A stretch of DNA of 64,000 bases from Bettongia penicillata ogilbyi (taxonomy: Eukaryota; Chordata; Mammalia; Diprotodontia; Potoroidae). The notes beneath the pieces were generated by a model. That model was not told the DNA's origin, made no database searches, and saw nothing but the letters and a program-made list of their open reading frames with translations. Of this stretch, positions 59,200 through 64,000 are shown piece after piece; position 1 is the first letter of the stretch; every line of letters starts with the position of its first letter. Where the stretch lies: contig JAJHZJ010000041.1 in NCBI GenBank assembly GCA_023548195.1, positions 248,001-312,000 on the forward strand. Direction: 5' to 3'. Both the position numbers and the translations under genes were made by a program.

Positions 59200-59370
59200 T
59201 CAAAGTATATGACTTTGAAAACCAGCTGTGTTTGTTATTAGCTTTTTGACCTTGAGCAACTCACTCCTAGCTGCCTTAGATTTCTCATCTATAAAACAAA
59301 TGACTAGGTTGGACTAGATGATTCCTGAGATCCATTACTGCTGTAAATCTACAATCATGAATTACTAACA
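59200..59370 (+). mobile_element. MIR-type SINE, sense
   Basis: 'tttttgaccttgagcaactc', 'tttctcatctataaaacaaa' and 'ttggactagatgattcctga' give the head, core and tail of the marsupial SINE. Confidence 0.72.
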
Positions 59371-59439
59371 GAAGCACAAATACATATTATAACAACTCTA
59401 ACATTTCACCTATTCATGCAATTTGACAAAAATTGATTT

Positions 59440-60100
59440 TTAAAAACTGTAACAATCAAAACTAAAAAGATTATGGAATGACAGGCACATTGATAAATGA
59501 TTGATTGACTCGTAAAACTCAGTCAGCTGCTCTCAACTTGAATTTGAAATTATGCAAGTGACTAAATTGTCCATATCCTTTGACCCCACAATCATACTTG
59601 GAGCATACACTCTGAGGAAGTGAAAAGTAGAAACAAAGGTTATATGCAATGTATAGTGGCACTTTTTGTAGTAGTAAAAAACTAGAAACAAAATGGATGT
59701 CTATTGATTGGAGAATTGCTTTTTTAAACAGTTATATGAATGCAATTAAGTATTACTGCATAGTTAGGTGTGACAAATTTGAGGATCATAGAGAAACATG
59801 GGAAAATTTCTAGGGACTGATACAGAATTTAAAAACAGAAGGAAGAGAATGATATATAACAATGACTACAGTAATGTAAATTTTTAAATAATTAATTGAG
59901 AAATGAGGAAAGATCCTAATGAATAGATAATGAAATATATCTTACTCCTCATGGCAAAGAGATAGGGGATTTTTACTTCAGAATACAATATTTAATATCA
60001 GTGATATACATTTTATCCTTGTCCTAAGGGTTTACTCTAAGGGGAGGGTTTCTCCTCCATCTCCAGAGAAATAATGATGTGAAAATAAAAAAAAAAAAAC
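59440..60100 (+). mobile_element. L1 3' end, sense
   Basis: 'ccatatcctttgaccccaca', 'tagtggcactttttgtagta' and 'actagaaacaaaatggatgt' are the end of ORF2. Later sequence is the decayed 3' UTR. Confidence 0.65.
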
Positions 60101-61399
60101 CTAAGATATATGTCAATTCATTCTCATTTTGAGAATCCATGAATATTTCTGCCTAGAGACATTTGGAAGAAAAATAGAAAGAATTAATCTATATACCACA
60201 GAAGTTAACCCATCATTTATCTAATTAAATTCCCATAAAATCTCCTTTCTTACCACTACAATACCCACAAATAAATAGACCAAATACAATCCAATAGAGT
60301 TTCCAGTAGATCTCAAAGGTAGTCAAAAACAAAGTAGTAACTTTATTTTTCCAAACTGAATTTTTGTTTCCGTAGGTCTAACAGCAGAAAGAAATTTAAG
60401 TAGCACTTTACATTGAGATATCATAGTATAATTGAGTGCTCTTCAAAGTGAATTTGTGTATATTTGTACTTCAGGATGTATATTACATGATCCATTGGGG
60501 TATAAAAAGAAAATATTAAAACTTCTATTTAATTTTTATCTAAAATAATAAATTAAAATAAGTTTACTAATAGCTAAACAACACTTGAAATGGTCAACAA
60601 TCTTTGGTGTGTATGTCAGCAGATAGTAGCCTGTCATGTATGGGATATGAAGTAGCCTGAAAGAAATGTGGAATTTACACACCATGGAGGTAAATAGCAA
60701 TGTTCCCATTTATCCATTCACTCTCAACATACTTTACATGTTCTGAGTGAATTGCTTTTATATGTTATACTTTTAATTAAACTAATCCTCACAAAACAGA
60801 AGTATTTCAGACAAAGATTGGTTGAATCTACAAAGAAACTGCTGATTAAAAGTAATACTAATAATGTGAGCAAAAACAAGCAATGAGAAAATGATGGAGT
60901 TGGTATTTCTATCGCTAGCACAATAATTTAATTAGCAACATCACAAGGTAAAAATAATAACAACCTAATCACATCTAAAAAGAATATGATCAAAATATTC
61001 AAAATTATCCATTATAGATTGTCATACACTGGAGGTAGCAATGAGCTTTACCTTAAATATATCTTAAGCTTTGTTTTTACGTTAACAATTTAACTAATTA
61101 GCAGAACTTGTAAAATTTGGTTTTTGTTGCTAAAAATCATACAAATTTGTCACTTATAAAAATTCCCTTAACTGCATATGTAAAAAATGAAAACAGGATA
61201 TTCTAATCTGTTCAACAATTTTGCAAATGAAGATTTTTATAGGTTTTAAACCATTTATCAAAAATGCAAAAACTTAACACATTCAGATGAGTTTATAACA
61301 ACTAATAGACATAGAGAAGACATAGGCAAGAAACGCAGACATTTTCTCACAGGATGTCAATAAAAATCACTGCATAATTAATAGATCATATTGAAAAAA
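60101..61399. other. Unassigned AT-rich stretch
   Basis: About 1.3 kb of AT-rich sequence. No gene or repeat recognised. Confidence 0.45.
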
Positions 61400-61499
61400 T
61401 ACTATCAGAATTTATTATCTGTAGTCAATGATGCACTTCTTCCAGTTGTATCTATATATCCTTGTGAGTTATCTTTTTCAACCAACATCCACAACCAAA

Positions 61500-61830
61500 T
61501 ATCAAAATATATTTAACCACACCTTCAACAGAGTATTGAAAAGTTTTTTAAAATGATGGAGCATATTTAATCATATTGAAATCACTAAAATTATATAACT
61601 ACTCACTAATTAAATTACCTCCCAAAAATTTACTGAATTAGGAAAAAATAACCAAATTAATTTGGAAGAACAAAAAGTCAAGAATATCAAAGGAACTAAT
61701 AAAAAAATGTAAAGGAAAAAGGTTTAGCAGTACCAGATCTTCAACTATATTATAAGGCAATAATTATCTAAAACTATTAGTGATATGATTTTAGCAAGAA
61801 GAAGAAAATGGTTTCATAACGTAAGTAAAA
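61500..61830 (+). mobile_element. L1 ORF2 remnant, sense
   Basis: 'aaattaatttggaagaacaa', 'aaagtcaagaatatcaaagg' and 'agcagtaccagatcttcaac' then 'tatattataaggcaataatt' match L1 ORF2 closely in order. Confidence 0.78.
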
Positions 61831-61939
61831 TAAAAATGTATTGTAAGATATTTATTGCATTATCTCACTTTTAAAATTTGTGTCCGTATCATGTATTATG
61901 TATATATTATATCCTAGGTTAGTACATTTACATAATTTA

Positions 61940-62190
61940 GAAACTAGGATTGAGTTTATGAGATTAGTAATATAGGGACAACATGGATGAGTTACCTACT
62001 TCCACCCAATGCAAGTGGGCACCTTTTCTGAAATTTACAGTGTTAGAGAATTGCTCAGAACACTGTAAGAGTAAGTGATTTGTCCACACTCACTTGGCCT
62101 GAAGGTATCAAAGTTAGGACTTGAACCTAGGCTTCTTGATTCTGAGGCCAGCTCTTGAGCCACCACTCCCACTTCCTCTAATTGTGATAA
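61940..62190 (-). mobile_element. MIR-type SINE, antisense
   Basis: 'gtaagtgatttgtccacact' then 'gttaggacttgaacctaggc' and 'gaggccagctcttgagccac' are antisense SINE head sequence. Confidence 0.62.
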
Positions 62191-62401
62191 TGTGATTTAA
62201 TAATCCTTCTGAGCATTAGAGGCTTAAGTAGGAGGTATCAGAAAAGTGATAACTTCTGGCAGACAAGCATTCCTAGTGGTCATTGTTTTGGGATTTTTGG
62301 ATATAAAGTCTTCCTATTATTGTGAGGCTGAAATTTACCAGTTACTGTGTTATTCACCCACTAATATGGAATGTGACCTACATAGGATTTATTAGTAGAA
62401 A

Positions 62402-62510
62402 TTAATAGACAGATAAATGGATGAATGGATGGTTGGATGGATGGATGAATGGATGAATTGATAGATGGATGGATGGATAGTGGGATGGATGAATGGGTGG
62501 ATGGATGGGG
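62402..62510. repeat. (GGAT)n microsatellite
   Basis: About 25 tetramer units of GGAT/GAAT with interruptions ('ggatggttggatggatggat'). Confidence 0.92.
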
Positions 62511-62559
62511 TATATAGTTTTCAATTGCTAGGAGTACTAAGTCAAAAAAATTCGGACAC

Positions 62560-62740
62560 CACTGGTATAAAAAAAAGAGCACTAGATATAAAATCAGAAA
62601 ATATTTAGATTCAAATCATACTTCCATATTTACCAGTGGAATAGGCAAATCATTTAACTCTTCTGAGTCTGTTTCCTTATCTGCATGGTGGGGGTTATAA
62701 TACTTAAACACACAGATGTTTAAAGAAAGGACTTAGTGAA
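62560..62740 (+). mobile_element. MIR-type SINE, sense
   Basis: 'aatcatttaactcttctgag' and 'tctgtttccttatctgcatg' mark the head and core of a sense SINE. Confidence 0.65.
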
Positions 62741-62929
62741 TACTAAAGCGTTAAAAAATGAGTTCTTTATTTTAGGCAGAGTTAAGCAAGCAGAACTACA
62801 AGAGCTTGCTTCATCTAAATTTATCTCCTTATAATTTTGGTGATTATCTTCTGGTTTGCCAGCTGGATGTCACAGGAAATTCCAGTAGTTGGCTCTCATT
62901 AGCTCAGGTCTTATCACATCACAGTTTTG

Positions 62930-63080
62930 AAGTTGTAAATGACTATAAAGTGTCATGTCATCCAACCACTTCATTATACAGATGAGATCATTGAGACCCA
63001 GAAAGGTGAAGTTATTTATCTGAGGCAATCTGAACCCCAGTTCTCTTATTCCAAATCTACTGTTCTCTCCTTGTCTTCAC
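62930..63080 (-). mobile_element. MIR-type SINE, antisense
   Basis: 'tcatccaaccacttcattat', 'acagatgagatcattgagac' and 'tgaaccccagttctcttatt' in antisense order. Confidence 0.62.
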
Positions 63081-63279
63081 TTAGAACTTAATCTGACAGA
63101 TCTTGGGCATGAAGAAGGACTATACTAGGACAGATATCTCTAGTAGCTTTATTTATAATATTTCAATAAACCGTGTGCTAGAAATTACCTATTAAGGAGA
63201 GATGTCTCAATCATCAGAGCTTCCAAGTTCAGACAGGTAACTCTTGATTCAAATAAGTGATTCTTGCATAAATCCTTAT

Positions 63280-63480
63280 TATGGTAGAGTAGAAAGAGTA
63301 CTGTATTTGTGGTGAGAGAGTTTGAGGTTAAATAGCGGCTCTGACTTACTACACACTTAATTTGGGCAGATCATTTTACCTACTGGGGTCCCAGTTTCAC
63401 CATCTATAAAATGAAAGGTTTCATCTAGAAGATCTTTAATGCTCCTTCCAGTTTTAGATTTTATTGTGATACTATTTCTT
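63280..63480 (+). mobile_element. tRNA-derived SINE, sense
   Basis: 'gtagagtagaaagagtactg', 'gggcagatcattttacctac', 'tttcaccatctataaaatga' and 'gatctttaatgctccttcca' give a nearly complete sense copy. Confidence 0.72.
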
Positions 63481-63679
63481 ATTCTACTGTTTCTACAAAA
63501 TATTAGTATTATCTAAAAGAATGATTTTGGCAAATAGAATGGGGAAATGAGCTAAGAAAAAATCATCATCAAACATTTTATAAATATATTTTTAATGGAA
63601 CAGTAACACCTGTAGAAATTGTCACTTGACAATGACACATCTGATACACAGAGAGAAAGATACAGATTCTAATGACAGA

Positions 63680-63780
63680 TGCAAAAAGTATTTGTTGCTA
63701 TGGTACCTTGAACAAATCAGTTGACATCCCTGGGCCTCAGCTTTCCAGGTTCTGTAGGTTTCCCTTTGTGTTCAAAGATG
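63680..63780 (+). mobile_element. MIR SINE fragment, sense
   Basis: 'taccttgaacaaatcagttg' and 'acatccctgggcctcagctt' are the MIR core; the rest is decayed. Confidence 0.5.
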
Positions 63781-63815
63781 AAATAATTCACAGTATTATT
63801 ATAAGAGATGAGCCT

Positions 63816-63838
63816 GAAAAAAAGAAAGAAAGAAAGAG
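63816..63838. repeat. (GAAA)n simple repeat
   Basis: About five AAAG units. Confidence 0.85.
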
Positions 63839-64000
63839 TGACTCATAGCCCTTTCCACATCTTCAAAATGTGCTTTGGTTTGTGAAAAGCTGCTGTAAAT
63901 GTAGGCACTTTGGTCTCCATAATGTTTTTGTTCAGAAAGAGACGTCCCATCTGTGATTGCTGGGTGCCAAGACAATCTGGTAGTTGTTGCTATTTCCCAG

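Noticed and set aside
1..64000. CRISPR array, bacterial operon or phage system
   Set aside because: No regularly spaced direct repeats, no ribosome-binding sites and no dense coding; introns, SINEs and LINEs show animal nuclear DNA.

Overview
The window is vertebrate, and almost certainly marsupial, nuclear DNA. It is AT-rich, gene-poor and saturated with retroelements. The marsupial call rests on recognised repeats: many copies of the tRNA-derived marsupial SINE (MAR1/WALLSI-like, with the 'aaatggcaaacc...gaagagt' tail), marsupial-type L1 sequence (5' ends, ORF1, ORF2 and 3' ends), abundant old L2 and MIR, and CR1. I cannot tell the species. Nothing bacterial (operons, CRISPR, IS elements) is present. 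All repeat calls come from recognising family sequence by eye, so boundaries are good to roughly 10-50 bases.

The only credible protein-coding gene lies on the minus strand at about 43.3-44.3 kb. Two exons in matching splice phase encode a SERTA-domain protein of the SERTAD4 family. It is clearly diverged from the SERTAD4 I know, so it is probably a paralogue. The last exon has a stop, a short 3' UTR and two overlapping AATAAA signals. A 46-base candidate exon upstream (44,884-44,929) fits the phase. The start-codon exon was not found.

Layout. 0-2 kb: an L1 ORF1 fragment, then the 3' end of an endogenous retrovirus (polypurine tract plus LTR). 3-8 kb: L2 and MIR remnants, two SINEs and an L1 3' end. 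8.8-10.4 kb: an EEF1A1 processed pseudogene. 11-20 kb: SINEs, L1 pieces and microsatellites. 20.7-26.5 kb: a rearranged L1 cluster with an inverted 5' end, two long antisense L2 copies and an L1 3' end. 26.9-30.3 kb: a hAT-type MITE and a long antisense L1 carrying a second, nested MITE. 31-37.5 kb: L2/MIR remnants, an LTR-like stretch and a full-length 7SL RNA retropseudogene. 37.5-41.1 kb: a repeat-poor stretch. 41-44.9 kb: a SINE and the SERTAD4-like gene. 45-50 kb: microsatellites, a mariner-type MITE and MIRs. 50.8-56.7 kb: a nested pile of L1, L2 and CR1, including a CR1 inserted in an L1, and an ORF1-bearing L1 or HAL1. 57-64 kb: more L1, SINE and MIR remnants and a GGAT-type satellite.

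Apart from the SERTAD4-like gene, what is present is retrotransposition debris. L1 machinery probably moved the EEF1A1 and 7SL copies as well as the SINEs.
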